Assembly: GCF_003853645.1 (NCBI RefSeq)
Contig: NZ_QTPO01000018.1
Location: forward strand, 62,001-126,000
Reading direction: 5' to 3'
DNA: 64,000 bases
Origin: Burkholderia sp. Bp9143
Lineage (GTDB): Bacteria > Pseudomonadota > Gammaproteobacteria > Burkholderiales > Burkholderiaceae
Shown here: one piece after another, positions 46,012 to 55,700 of the stretch
How the letters are laid out: each line of letters begins with the position of its first letter
Position numbering within the stretch: the stretch's first letter is position 1
Translations under genes and position numbers: made by a program
Notes under the pieces: generated by a model
What the model saw: only the letters and a program-made list of their open reading frames with translations
The model's database searches: none
What the model was told of the DNA's origin: nothing

Positions 46012-47229
46012 TCAGGCGCGTGCGTGGCGTTGCGCGTACGGCCGCCCGATTGCGAGGTAGTGCGCGAGCGCGACGATCGGGAATGCGCCGGCGACCGCGG
46101 CGACGAGCGGCCAGCCGCCATGCTCGTACAGCGGGCTCGCGAGCGCGGAGCCGATGGCGCCGCCGACGAAGATGCTGGTCATGTACAGCGCGTTCAGGCG
46201 GTTGCGGCTCGTCGCATCCAGCGCGTAGATCTCGCGCTGTCCCAGCACCATGTTCATCTGCACCGCGAAATCGAGCACGATGCCCGTGACGACGAGGCCG
46301 TACAGGCCGACGCCGTGAATCAGCGCGACGGCGTACGACAGCGCGCCGGCGACCAGCGCGATCAGCGTCGCCCGCACGGTATGGCCGGCATCCGCGAGGC
46401 GGCCGGCGACCGGCGCGGAGGTCGCGCCGATCGCGCCGACGAGCGCGAACAGGCCGATGGCGGACTGCGACAGCCCGTAGTGACGCGCCAGCTCGACCGG
46501 CACGGCCGTCCAGAACAGGCTGAACGACGCGAACATCAGGCCCTGGTAGAACGCGCGATGGCGCAGCACCGGCAACGTGCGAACGAGCTGCAGCAGCGAG
46601 CCGATCAGCGCGAAATAGGTTGCGCGATGCTCGGGCTGGCGCGACGGAATCGTCAGCGCGAGCACGGCCGTCACGAGCGTCATCAGCACCGCGGCGGCCG
46701 CGAACACGAAACGCCAGCCGAACGCGTCGGCCACCACGCTCGACAGCGGGCGCGCGAGCAGGATACCGAGCAGCAGGCCGCTCATGATCGTGCCGACCAC
46801 GCGGCCGCGCGAATGATCCGGCGCGAGGTGCGCGGCGAGCGGCACGAGAATCTGGACCGCGACCGAACTGAAGCCGATCAGCAGCGAGATCGCGAGGAAC
46901 AGGCCCGGCGTCCGGGTCACCGCGGCCGCTGCGAGGCTCGCGATCGAGATCACGGCCGTGACGATCATCAGCTTGCGGTTCTCGAGCAGGTCGCCGAGCG
47001 GCACGATGAAGAACAGGCCGAGCGCGTAGCCGATCTGCGTCAGCGATACGATGAGGCTTGCCGCTGAACCGGACATGTGCAGCCCGGGCGCGATGAGCTC
47101 GGTGATCGGTTGCGCGTAGTACAGGTTCGCGACGATCGCGCCGCAGCTGAACGCGAACAGCAGGATGAGGCCCTGCGAGAGCCTGGCCCCGTGGCCGTTG
47201 GCCGCGAGCGGGGTGGATTCCGTTGACAT
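46012..47229 (-). CDS. MFS exporter
   Basis: A 405-residue inner-membrane transporter with 12 hydrophobic segments. It carries an MFS loop signature (PLGDLLENRKLMIV) between segments 2 and 3. It resembles the YnfM/AraJ type of drug or sugar efflux proteins. GGAG lies 7 nt before the ATG at 47229. It precedes an Old Yellow Enzyme gene by 161 nt, so it may export the compounds that enzyme modifies. Confidence 0.9.
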   Translation of the reverse strand: MSTESTPLAANGHGARLSQGLILLFAFSCGAIVANLYYAQPITELIAPGLHMSGSAASLIVSLTQIGYALGLFFIVPLGDLLENRKLMIVTAVISIASLAAAAVTRTPGLFLAISLLIGFSSVAVQILVPLAAHLAPDHSRGRVVGTIMSGLLLGILLARPLSSVVADAFGWRFVFAAAAVLMTLVTAVLALTIPSRQPEHRATYFALIGSLLQLVRTLPVLRHRAFYQGLMFASFSLFWTAVPVELARHYGLSQSAIGLFALVGAIGATSAPVAGRLADAGHTVRATLIALVAGALSYAVALIHGVGLYGLVVTGIVLDFAVQMNMVLGQREIYALDATSRNRLNALYMTSIFVGGAIGSALASPLYEHGGWPLVAAVAGAFPIVALAHYLAIGRPYAQRHARA

Positions 47230-47524
47230 GGTCGACTCCTTGAACGAGATGTCGGGCGCCCGTTTGCCGGGCGGCACGTGGCGATTCCGCAAGCGGCGCG
47301 CCGGGCACGCCGCATTGCCGTCAAGACTATTGATCGAGCGATCACAGCGGAATACGTCCGTCGCGCAATCGAGCATTGCGTGACGCGCAAAGGCGTGGAA
47401 TGCCCGCGGGCACCGGCGCCACCGCGCGGCGGCGCAGGCGGTGTCGAGGACGTGTCGAGGCCATGAAAGCGGTCGGGGCGGCGGCGCGCGTTGCGCGTCC
47501 GGGCAGGATCGCCGGTGGCCGCGT

Positions 47525-48442
47525 TCAGCCGCGCTCGCCCTGCAGCGTCGGAATCCGCGCGAACAGGCCCGCCAGCCAGTCGACGAAGATCTTGAGCTTC
47601 ACGGGCGTATGCCGATTGGGCGGATACAGGATCGAGATCGGCCGGGGCGGCGTGTTGAAATCGGTCAGCACCTCACGCAACCGTCCCGATTTCAGGTACG
47701 GCTCGACCAGGTACAGCGACGTCTTGATCAGGCCGATGCCCGCGACGCCGCACGCGATGTAGGTATCGGCGTCGTTGACCGCGACCGTGCCGCACATCTG
47801 CACGATGCGCGTTTCGCCGTCGACGACGTAATCCCACGGCCGCGGCCGGCCGGTATCGGCCGAGATGTGGCTGATCGCGACATGCTGCGCGAGATCGTCG
47901 ACCGTTTCGGGCGCGCCGCATCGCTCGAGATACGCGGGGGCCGCGCACGTGCAGGTGGTCAGGCTGCCGATCCGTTTCGCGATCATGCCCGAGTCGTCGA
48001 GCGCGCCGATGCGCACCACGCAATCGACGCCCTCGCCGACGAGGTCGATCTGGCGATCGGTCACGCCGAGTTCGATCGAGATGTTCGGATGGGCGGCGAG
48101 AAATTCGGGCAGCGCCGGCACCATGATCTGCTTGGCCATGGCCGGCGGCAGGTTCACTTTCAGGCGGCCGCGCGGCACGTTGCGCGCCTGCGATACCGCC
48201 GCTTCCATGTCGTCGATTTCGCGCAGCACGCCGACGCAGCGCTCGTAGTAAGCCTGCCCGTCCTCGGTCAGCGAGATGCGGCGGGTCGTGCGGTTCAGCA
48301 GCCGGCAGCCGAGATGCTTTTCGAGCGTGCTCAGCAGGGCGGACACGCGCGGCGTGGTGAGCCCGGTCGTATCCGACGCACGCGTGAAACTGCCCGTTTC
48401 GACGATGCGCGTAAACACGCGCATCGAAAGCAAGGTATCCAT
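47525..48442 (-). CDS. LysR-family transcriptional regulator
   Basis: A 305-residue LysR regulator. The helix-turn-helix is at residues 1-60 (LLSMRVFTRIVETGSFTRASDTTGLTTPRVSALLSTLEKHLG), then LLNRTTRRISLTEDGQAYYERC. The effector domain extends from about 90 (GRLKVNLPPAMAK). It lies 295 nt upstream of the MFS/flavoenzyme pair on the same strand, a likely target through the intervening promoter, though this is inference. Confidence 0.92.
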   Translation of the reverse strand: MDTLLSMRVFTRIVETGSFTRASDTTGLTTPRVSALLSTLEKHLGCRLLNRTTRRISLTEDGQAYYERCVGVLREIDDMEAAVSQARNVPRGRLKVNLPPAMAKQIMVPALPEFLAAHPNISIELGVTDRQIDLVGEGVDCVVRIGALDDSGMIAKRIGSLTTCTCAAPAYLERCGAPETVDDLAQHVAISHISADTGRPRPWDYVVDGETRIVQMCGTVAVNDADTYIACGVAGIGLIKTSLYLVEPYLKSGRLREVLTDFNTPPRPISILYPPNRHTPVKLKIFVDWLAGLFARIPTLQGERG

Positions 48443-48512
48443 CGTTCAGCAATCTCCAGCCTGTCGAGTGTCGGCGCCGGTTCGTGCCGGCGCGATCGGT
48501 GGTGTGACGACG

Positions 48513-50774
48513 CTATGCGTCGATGCGTTTCCTGAGCCCTTCGCCGGCAAACGGCATGTCGCGCGGGCGCTGGCCGGTCGCGTCGAAGATCGCGTTGGCG
48601 AGCGCGCCGGCGGTCGGCCCCATGGAGGCTTCGGCCGCGCCGAGAAACGGTGCGCCGGGACGATTGATCAGGTGCACCTTCACGCCTTGCGGCGCGGCCG
48701 AGAAGCGCAGGATCGGATAGCTGCTCCAGTCGAAGCTGCGGATGCGCTGCGTATCGTATTGCAGCGCCTCGTACAGCGACCAGCTGGCGGCCTGCACGAT
48801 GCCGCCCTCGATCTGGTTGCGGATGCCGTCCGGCGACACGATCTGGCCCGCGTCGACGGCGACTTCCGCGTGATCGAGCGTCACCTGGCCGGTTTCCGGC
48901 ACCACCGAAATTTCAACCGCGATCGCGACGTAGGCCATCAGGTTCTTGTATTTGCCGAACGCGAAGCCCACGCCGCGGTTGCGCGCGCGCGGCGGGCGGG
49001 GCCAGCCGAATTTCGTCGCGGCGAGCTGGATCACCTGGCGTGCGCGGGGATCCTGCATGTGACGCAGCCGGAATTCGACGGGATCGATGCCGGCCGCGTG
49101 CGCGAGCTCGTCCATGAAACTTTCGATCGACCAGATGTTCGTGTGTGCGCCGAGCGAGCGCATGGCCGACGTCTGCAGCGGCATCGTCGGCGAGAAGTGA
49201 TTCACGATGTGCAGGTTCGGCAGCGCATACAGCGGGATCGCATTGCGATCGCCGCCGCCCTCGGGCTGCAGCATCGGCGTCGACGGCGCGGGGACGAACG
49301 GCGGCTCGAGCATCCGCGCGGGCAGCAGCCGGCCGGCATTGACGATGCGTTCGTTGTGCGAGCTGCTCCACAGCGCGTATTTCCAGTCGACGATACGGCC
49401 GCCGGCGTCGAGCGACGCGCTGATTTCGGTGACCATCGCCGGCGTGAAGTGGTCCCACGTGTGCTCCTGTTCGCGCATCCACTGGACGCGAATCGGCTTG
49501 CCGGGCATCGCGGCCGCGATCAGCGCCGCATGCGCGGCCGCGTCGTCCGCGCCGTTGTGCCCGTAGCAGCCGGAGCCCTCCATGTGAATGCAGCGGATCG
49601 CCGCCTTCGGCATCGACAGCATCTCGGCGAGCGCGTCGCGCAGCGGATACACGCCTTGCGAGTGGGTCCACACGGTCAGCGTGCCGTTCTCGAGATGCGC
49701 GACCGAACAGGACGGCCCGATCGAGCCGTGCAGCAGGTAGTTCTTCCGGAACGTGGCGCTCAGCGTCTTCGCCGCCGGCGCGGTGGCCGCCTGCGTGCTG
49801 GCGATCTCGATGTCCTGCGTGGCGATGCGCTTCAGGTCTGCATGGACCGTCGCGCGATCCGGCAACGGGCGGCCCGCCGACCAGCGGCTGCCGGCGGCCA
49901 GCGCGCGCTGCGCGACGACCGCCTGCCATTCGCCCTGGGCGACGACGGCGAGCATGCTGCCGTTGCGCACGATCCGCACGACCCCCGGCATCTTCAGGAT
50001 CGCGGCTTCGTCGAACGACTGCAGCTTCGCGTCATACACCGGCGGCATCACGACGCGCGCATGCAGCATGCCGGGCAGCGCCATGTCCTGCACGTAGCTG
50101 ACGCCGCCCGTGACCTTGTTCGGAATGTCGACACGCGGCAGCGACGTGCCGATCACGGCGAACGTCGCCGGATTCTTCAGCGGCGACGTCGGCGTCGCGT
50201 TGCGATGCAGGTCGACGATGCGGACCGCATCGCCATAGCGCATCGTGCGGCCGTCCGGCGCCTTGATGACCGCGTCGGCGACCGTCAGCGTACGCGGATC
50301 GACGCCGAACTGCTTCGCCGCGCCGTCGACCAGCAGCCCGCGCACCTGCGCGGCGGCGTTCAGCAGCGCGGAGCCGCTGTCCGCCATCGTGTGGCTGCCG
50401 GCGGTCAGGCCTTCGTCCGGCGATGCGCCGGTATCGGCGGTCAGGAACGTGATCAGCGAGGGCTTCATGTTCAGCTCCTCGGCCGCCACCTGCAGCAATG
50501 CGGTGCGCACGCCGGTGCCGAGCTCGACCTTGCCCGTGAATACGGTGACCCGGCCGTCGGGCGCGATCTTGATCCACGCATCCAGCAGCGGGTTGGTCTT
50601 CAGGCTGCCGGCGAGCGTTTCGGTGGTTCTGGATACATGGACGGCCGCGCCTTCGTCCGCGATCACGACCTCGGCGGCGGCGCGAGCGGCCGGCGCGAGG
50701 CTGAACGCGACGAACAGCGCGCCGGAAACCATGAAGTGCCGGCGGCCTTCGTCGATGTCGTCGGGTGCGTTCAT
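48513..50774 (-). CDS. molybdenum hydroxylase, large Mo-cofactor subunit (IorB/NicB-like)
   Basis: A 753-residue xanthine-oxidase-family subunit of the single-polypeptide MCD-binding type. A twin-arginine signal is present (EGRRHFMVSGALFV, residues 10-23), so the folded holoenzyme is exported through Tat. Motifs include KVELGTGVRTALLQ, GSHTMADSGSALLNAAAQ and, near the C-terminus, FLGAAEASMGPTAGALANAIFDATG with the catalytic Glu region. It acts with the 2Fe-2S and cytochrome c subunits just upstream to hydroxylate an aldehyde or N-heterocycle. Substrate unknown. Confidence 0.88.
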   Translation of the reverse strand: MNAPDDIDEGRRHFMVSGALFVAFSLAPAARAAAEVVIADEGAAVHVSRTTETLAGSLKTNPLLDAWIKIAPDGRVTVFTGKVELGTGVRTALLQVAAEELNMKPSLITFLTADTGASPDEGLTAGSHTMADSGSALLNAAAQVRGLLVDGAAKQFGVDPRTLTVADAVIKAPDGRTMRYGDAVRIVDLHRNATPTSPLKNPATFAVIGTSLPRVDIPNKVTGGVSYVQDMALPGMLHARVVMPPVYDAKLQSFDEAAILKMPGVVRIVRNGSMLAVVAQGEWQAVVAQRALAAGSRWSAGRPLPDRATVHADLKRIATQDIEIASTQAATAPAAKTLSATFRKNYLLHGSIGPSCSVAHLENGTLTVWTHSQGVYPLRDALAEMLSMPKAAIRCIHMEGSGCYGHNGADDAAAHAALIAAAMPGKPIRVQWMREQEHTWDHFTPAMVTEISASLDAGGRIVDWKYALWSSSHNERIVNAGRLLPARMLEPPFVPAPSTPMLQPEGGGDRNAIPLYALPNLHIVNHFSPTMPLQTSAMRSLGAHTNIWSIESFMDELAHAAGIDPVEFRLRHMQDPRARQVIQLAATKFGWPRPPRARNRGVGFAFGKYKNLMAYVAIAVEISVVPETGQVTLDHAEVAVDAGQIVSPDGIRNQIEGGIVQAASWSLYEALQYDTQRIRSFDWSSYPILRFSAAPQGVKVHLINRPGAPFLGAAEASMGPTAGALANAIFDATGQRPRDMPFAGEGLRKRIDA

Positions 50775-51274
50775 CAGAGCCCCTTGCTGATCGTGACGGG
50801 CGCGCCGGCCGGCTGCGGATCCGGCAGGCCCGCGACCTGGCGCACGGCCGCCAGGATTCGCAGATGGGTGCCGCAGCGGCACAGATTCGGTTCCATGTGG
50901 GTGCGCAGTTCGCGTTCGGTCGGTTTCGGGTTGCGTTCGAGCAGCGCCTGCGCGCGCATGATCATGCCCGCGATGCAATAACCGCACTGCGCCGCCTGGT
51001 GATCGATGAACGCCTGCTGAAGCTTGCCCGGCCGCTCGGCGGTGCCGAGGCTCTCGATGGTTCTGACGCTGCGCGTGCCGACCGCCGAGACCGGGATCAG
51101 GCACGAGAACATCGGCTTGTCGTCGACGATCACGGTACAGGCGCCGCACTGCCCGAGACCGCAGCCGAACTTCGCGCCGTGCAGGTGCAGGTCGTTGCGC
51201 AGCGCATACAGGAGCGGCGTGGACGGATCGATGTCCAGCGTGTGCCGCGCACCGTTGACGGTGAGGGTGATCAT
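50774..51274 (-). CDS. molybdenum hydroxylase, 2Fe-2S subunit (IorA/NicA-like)
   Basis: A 166-residue small subunit with two [2Fe-2S] sites. Plant-type cluster Cys38, 43, 46, 58 (CGLGQCGACT...SC) and C-terminal cluster Cys97, 100, 132, 134 (CGYC...LCRC). No signal of its own, so it is likely carried across by the Tat signal on the Mo subunit. ATG at 51274 overlaps the cytochrome c stop by 4 nt, and its stop shares a base with the next ATG. Confidence 0.93.
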   Translation of the reverse strand: MITLTVNGARHTLDIDPSTPLLYALRNDLHLHGAKFGCGLGQCGACTVIVDDKPMFSCLIPVSAVGTRSVRTIESLGTAERPGKLQQAFIDHQAAQCGYCIAGMIMRAQALLERNPKPTERELRTHMEPNLCRCGTHLRILAAVRQVAGLPDPQPAGAPVTISKGL

Positions 51275-52551
51275 CGCGTGCTGTTCTCCTTTCTGAGCTG
51301 CGCTGCCATGGCTTCGACGCCGTTCCACGCGGGGCGATCCGAATACGTTTCGCGGATATAGGCGGCGAGGTCCGCGATCTGGCGGTCGTCGTACGGGTCA
51401 ATGTACGACGGCATGTAGTTCAGCGTGTCCTCGCCGTGCCAGCCGATGCCGTTGAACATCATCTGGATCGCATTGCGCGGCGTGTCGGCGGCGATCGCCG
51501 TGCTGAACGCGAGCGTCGGCCGCTCGCCGATCGATTGCATCGGCGCCGCCGGCCCGTGGCACTGCGCGCACGAGGCCTGGAACAGCACCGCACCGCGTTG
51601 TCCCTCGGGCGTCGTGGGCGGGCGCGCGGCTTCGACCGCACTGGTCCGCGGGCTGCCCGGCTTCTGGATCGACAGGATGTACGCGGCGATCGCCTCGACG
51701 TCCTCAGCCGGCACGGTCGCGAGATCGCGCGTGACGGGCAGCATCGGTCCGGCGGCCGCGCCGTGCTCGCTCGCGCGGCCGGTGCGCAGGTACGTCACCA
51801 GTTGCGCCCGCGTCCACGGACGTGCCGCGTTGCCGAGCGTATTCAGCGGCGGCGCTTCCCAGCCGTCGACGATGCCGCCGTCGAACGCCTTGCCCGCCTG
51901 TTCGCCGCCGATCGCATTCAGCGGCGAGTGACAGGACGCGCAGTGGCCGAGACCGTCGACGAGCGCCTTGCCGCGATTCCACTGCGCGGATCGCGACGGG
52001 TCCGGCGTGTACGCCCCCTCGCGCAGGAACAGGACGTTCCAGAACGCGACCAGCGGACGGAAGTTGAGCGGGAAGATCAGGTCGTTCTTCGGCGTCTTCG
52101 CGTGAACCGGTTCGCGCGTCATCAGGTACGCATACGCGGCCGCGATGTCGTCGTCGGACATGCGCGTGAAATGAATGTACGGGAACGCCGGGTAGAGCGG
52201 ATGACCGTCGCGGGCGATGCCGCGGCGCAGCGCGCGCGCGAAGGCATCGCGCGACCAGCGGCCGATGCCGGTATCGGCGTCCGGCGTGATGTTGGTCGCG
52301 TAGATCGTGCCGAACGGCGTCGCGAGCGGCAGCCCGCCCGCGAACGGCTGGCCGTCCTTCGCGGTATGGCAGACGATGCAATCGCCGAGCGCGACCACGC
52401 GCGCGCCGGCCCGCACGAGTTGCGGATCGAACGATGCGCGCGCGGGCGGATCGATCGGCGCGATCGACGGTCGGACCATGATGGCTGCCGCGATGGCCAC
52501 GCCGACGATCGCGACGCCAGTCAAACCGAACCAGAGTCGTGTGTGCTTCAT
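51271..52551 (-). CDS. triheme cytochrome c subunit of the molybdenum hydroxylase
   Basis: A 426-residue membrane-anchored cytochrome. The N-terminal hydrophobic anchor (about residues 5-26) is followed by three c-type heme motifs CIVCH (58-62), CASCH (204-208) and CAQCH (328-332), as in membrane-bound alcohol/aldehyde dehydrogenase cytochrome subunits. It would pass electrons from the Mo enzyme to the quinone pool or a terminal oxidase. First gene of a three-gene operon, with the phased TTCAG repeats about 155 nt upstream. Confidence 0.92.
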   Translation of the reverse strand: MKHTRLWFGLTGVAIVGVAIAAAIMVRPSIAPIDPPARASFDPQLVRAGARVVALGDCIVCHTAKDGQPFAGGLPLATPFGTIYATNITPDADTGIGRWSRDAFARALRRGIARDGHPLYPAFPYIHFTRMSDDDIAAAYAYLMTREPVHAKTPKNDLIFPLNFRPLVAFWNVLFLREGAYTPDPSRSAQWNRGKALVDGLGHCASCHSPLNAIGGEQAGKAFDGGIVDGWEAPPLNTLGNAARPWTRAQLVTYLRTGRASEHGAAAGPMLPVTRDLATVPAEDVEAIAAYILSIQKPGSPRTSAVEAARPPTTPEGQRGAVLFQASCAQCHGPAAPMQSIGERPTLAFSTAIAADTPRNAIQMMFNGIGWHGEDTLNYMPSYIDPYDDRQIADLAAYIRETYSDRPAWNGVEAMAAQLRKENSTR

Positions 52552-52679
52552 GCGCGCTCCACGCGAATCGGCTGCTCGTGCCCGATTCGACGTGCGGGGC
52601 AATGTGCGACGGAAATCATGCGTCACTCCAGGATGGGCACCGCGCGCTGCCAAATGTCCGCGCAACGGTTCGTGCAGGC

Positions 52680-52732
52680 AGTCTACGCGTGCACTGTCGC
52701 CATTTCCTGAAGTTGCGCTGAAACGTTCTGAA
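52680..52732 (-). promoter_or_regulatory. phased TTCAG repeats and TAGACT hexamer before the cytochrome c operon
   Basis: On the minus strand three TTCAG units (52732-52728, 52722-52718, 52711-52707) are spaced by 5 and 6 nt. They are followed 21 nt later by TAGACT (52685-52680). The spacing puts all units on one face of the helix. The chloroperoxidase-like gene has the same 5/6 arrangement and a hexamer at 22 nt. Likely an activator box plus -10; regulator not known. Confidence 0.5.
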
Positions 52733-52733
52733 G

Positions 52734-55700
52734 TCAGTGTGCCGTCGACACCGGCAGCCGGAACGTGAGCGCGGTACCGCCGCCGTCGCGCGGCGCGGCC
52801 TCGAGCGTGCCGCCGTGCGCCTCGATGATGGAGCGGCAGATCGCGAGGCCCATCCCCATCCCGTGCGACTTCGTCGTGAAGAACGGATCGAAGATCCGGC
52901 TGGCGATGCCGGCGTCGATGCCGGCGCCGCGATCCGCGACGCAGATGACCACGTGGCCGTCGTCGGCGTGCGACGTGACGTCGAGCTCGCGCGACGTGGC
53001 CGGGCCGTCCATTGCGTCGAGCGCGTTGGTGACCAGGTTCAGGATCACCTGCTGGAGCTGCGTGCGATCCGCCATCACGCGGATGTCGCCGCAGTGCAGG
53101 TCGACGCGCAGTGCGACCTGCTTGGCGTCGATTTCGGTCGCCGTGAGATGCAGCATGTCGCGAATCAATTCGTCGATCGCGAGCGGTGCCAGCGCGAGCG
53201 GCGCCTGGCGTGCGAGCGATCGCAACGCACGGACGATGTCGGCGGCCCGTACGCCGGACGCGCGAATGTCCTCGAGGCTCGAGAGCGCTTCGCCGAGGTC
53301 GGGCTGCGTGCCGCGCAGCCAGCGCATGCCGGCCCCCGCGCTCGTCACGATGCTGGTGAGCGGCTGATTGATCTCGTGCGCGATCGACGCGGCCAGTTCG
53401 CCCATCACGGTCACATGCGCGGTGCGCGCGAGCTCGGTCCGTGCATGCCGCAGCGCGGCCTCCGTCTCGAGCCGGCGCGCGTTCTCGTCGATCAGTTCCG
53501 CATAGAGCCGCGCGGATTCGAGCGCGTTGGCCGCTTGCGGCGCCAGCACTTCCAGCATCGCGATGCGCCGTGGCGAAAACACGCCGTTGGTCAACGCATT
53601 CTCGAGATAGAGCACGCCGATCAGCGCACCCTGTTTCAGCAACGGCAGGCAGAACAGCGAGCGCGTCGGATGCGCGCGCAGGCTGTCGACGTGATCGGGA
53701 ACGCCTTCGCGTTGCGCGTTCGCGAGCACGACCGGCTTGCGGGTTCGGGCGACGGTGTTCAGGATCGACAGCGGAACGTCTTCCTCGGTGGGTTCGCCGC
53801 GCGCGATGTCGACGATGACGTCGCTGCCGGCGATGCGCGCCGTTGCCTCGATCGTCAGCCGGTCGTGCCGTGCGAGCAGCAGCAGGCCGTAGCGCGCGCC
53901 CGCATAGACGATCATGCTGCGCATCAGCGTCTGGACCAGGCGCTCCAGCACGATCTCCTCGGACAGCGAATGCGCGGCGCGCATCGCGAGCGCGAAATCG
54001 AGGTCCTCGCGCGCGGGCACGGCCGGTTCGCCCGGCAACGGATCCATCACGAGGAACGGATGCCGCGATTCCATCGCCTGCGTCTTGCCGGTCGCGCCCC
54101 AGCGCCGGTAGCACGCGTGCGCGAGCCGCAACTGATGGCGGGCCGGACCGCTCAGCCCGAGCGATGCGGCGTGGCGCGCGGCCAGTTCGTGCGCGAGCGC
54201 CTGTTCGTGCACGAAACCGCGCTCGGCGGCGAGGCCGGCAGCGGCCTCGTACTGCTGCATCGCGACGACATGGTCGCCGCGTACGCGCGCGAACTCGGCG
54301 TCGATCAGCGCGAGCTTGTTGCGGAACGTCTCCGGATTCAGCTCACTCCACGCGGCGACGCGCGCGCGCTGCGGCGCGAAGCGTTCGAGCAGCCGGTCGG
54401 GCGGCGTGGCGCCGGCGTCGCTCGCGATGCCCGCCAGCACGCCGAACAGCTGGAAGTCGGACTGCATGATGTGCGCGGGCGTCGACCATGCGAAGGATGC
54501 GGCCGCATCGAGCGATGCGCGCGCCGCGTCCGCGTCGCCGAAGATGAACGCCGCCTGGCCGGCGAGCACGTCGGTCCAGAACTGCAGCACCGACATCGGC
54601 GTCCGGGTCGACGCGCGGGTGCGCCAGGTGCCGATCGGCCGCTCGAAACCGAGCTGCAGCGCGTCGACGAATTCCGATTGCGTGGAAACGAGGTCGACGA
54701 TGTCGTCATACCGCGCACCGCGCGCGATCTCCAGCAGCGGATCGATCTCGTCGCGGATCGCCGGCAGCGCTTCGCCCATCGACAGCAGATCGCTGACGAT
54801 GTGGTTGCAGCTGTAGCACATCCAGCGCAGCTCGGCGCTCGCGTTGCCCGCCGCCTTCGCATCGCGCGCGCATTCGAGTGCATACGACAGCGGCCGGGTC
54901 CAGACGCTCACCTGGTCGAGCGCGATCAACGTCGCGGAACGGTAGCGCTCGAACCCGTGGCGATCGACCAGCGCGAGCGCGACCTGCGCGAATTCGAAGC
55001 CCGCTTCGTACGCGTCGCGATACTGCGCAATGCTGACGCCGTACCACGCGAGGCCCTGCACCGACGCGGCGGTGACGCCGTGGCGCAGGGTCAGCCGGAC
55101 CATCGTCGCGAAATGCAGCAGCATCAGCCCGCCGCTCGGATAGAACATCGCGGCTTCGAGCGCGGTCAACAGCGCCATCGTGGCTTCCACGCGCGTGTCG
55201 GTCATCACGGGCAGGTCGACGAGGGCGTGGATAGCGCGGCCATCGAGCGCCTCCTTCACCGCGTCGCAGGCTGCCGCGAGATCGGCCTCGACCGGCTCGG
55301 CGGGCAGTTGCACGCCGAGCAGGGCCAGCCCGGCCAGCGCGACGTCGACGGCCTGCCGGTAGCGCGACTCCACCGTGAGTTGCGCGGCTTTCAGCCGATG
55401 GGCCTCGGCACGGTCGGCCGGCGTGCGCGTACGCGCCATGAGCTCGTCGATCGCGATGGCCGCCTGCGCGGTTTCGCCGGTGGCGAGCAGCAGGCCGCAG
55501 CGCAGGATGCCGATTCGGCTCGCGAGGTCATGGTGCTGCGACCACGCGAGGGGGCCGAGCAGCGATTGCGCGGACGCGAGAAACGACAATGCACGATCGC
55601 GCGCGGCGGCCGGGGCCGCCGCCTGTGCCGCCGCGACCAGCACCTCCGCGAACGCGAGCGCGAGCGCGCGGTCGAGCGGTGCGGCTTTCGCCTGCTCGAT

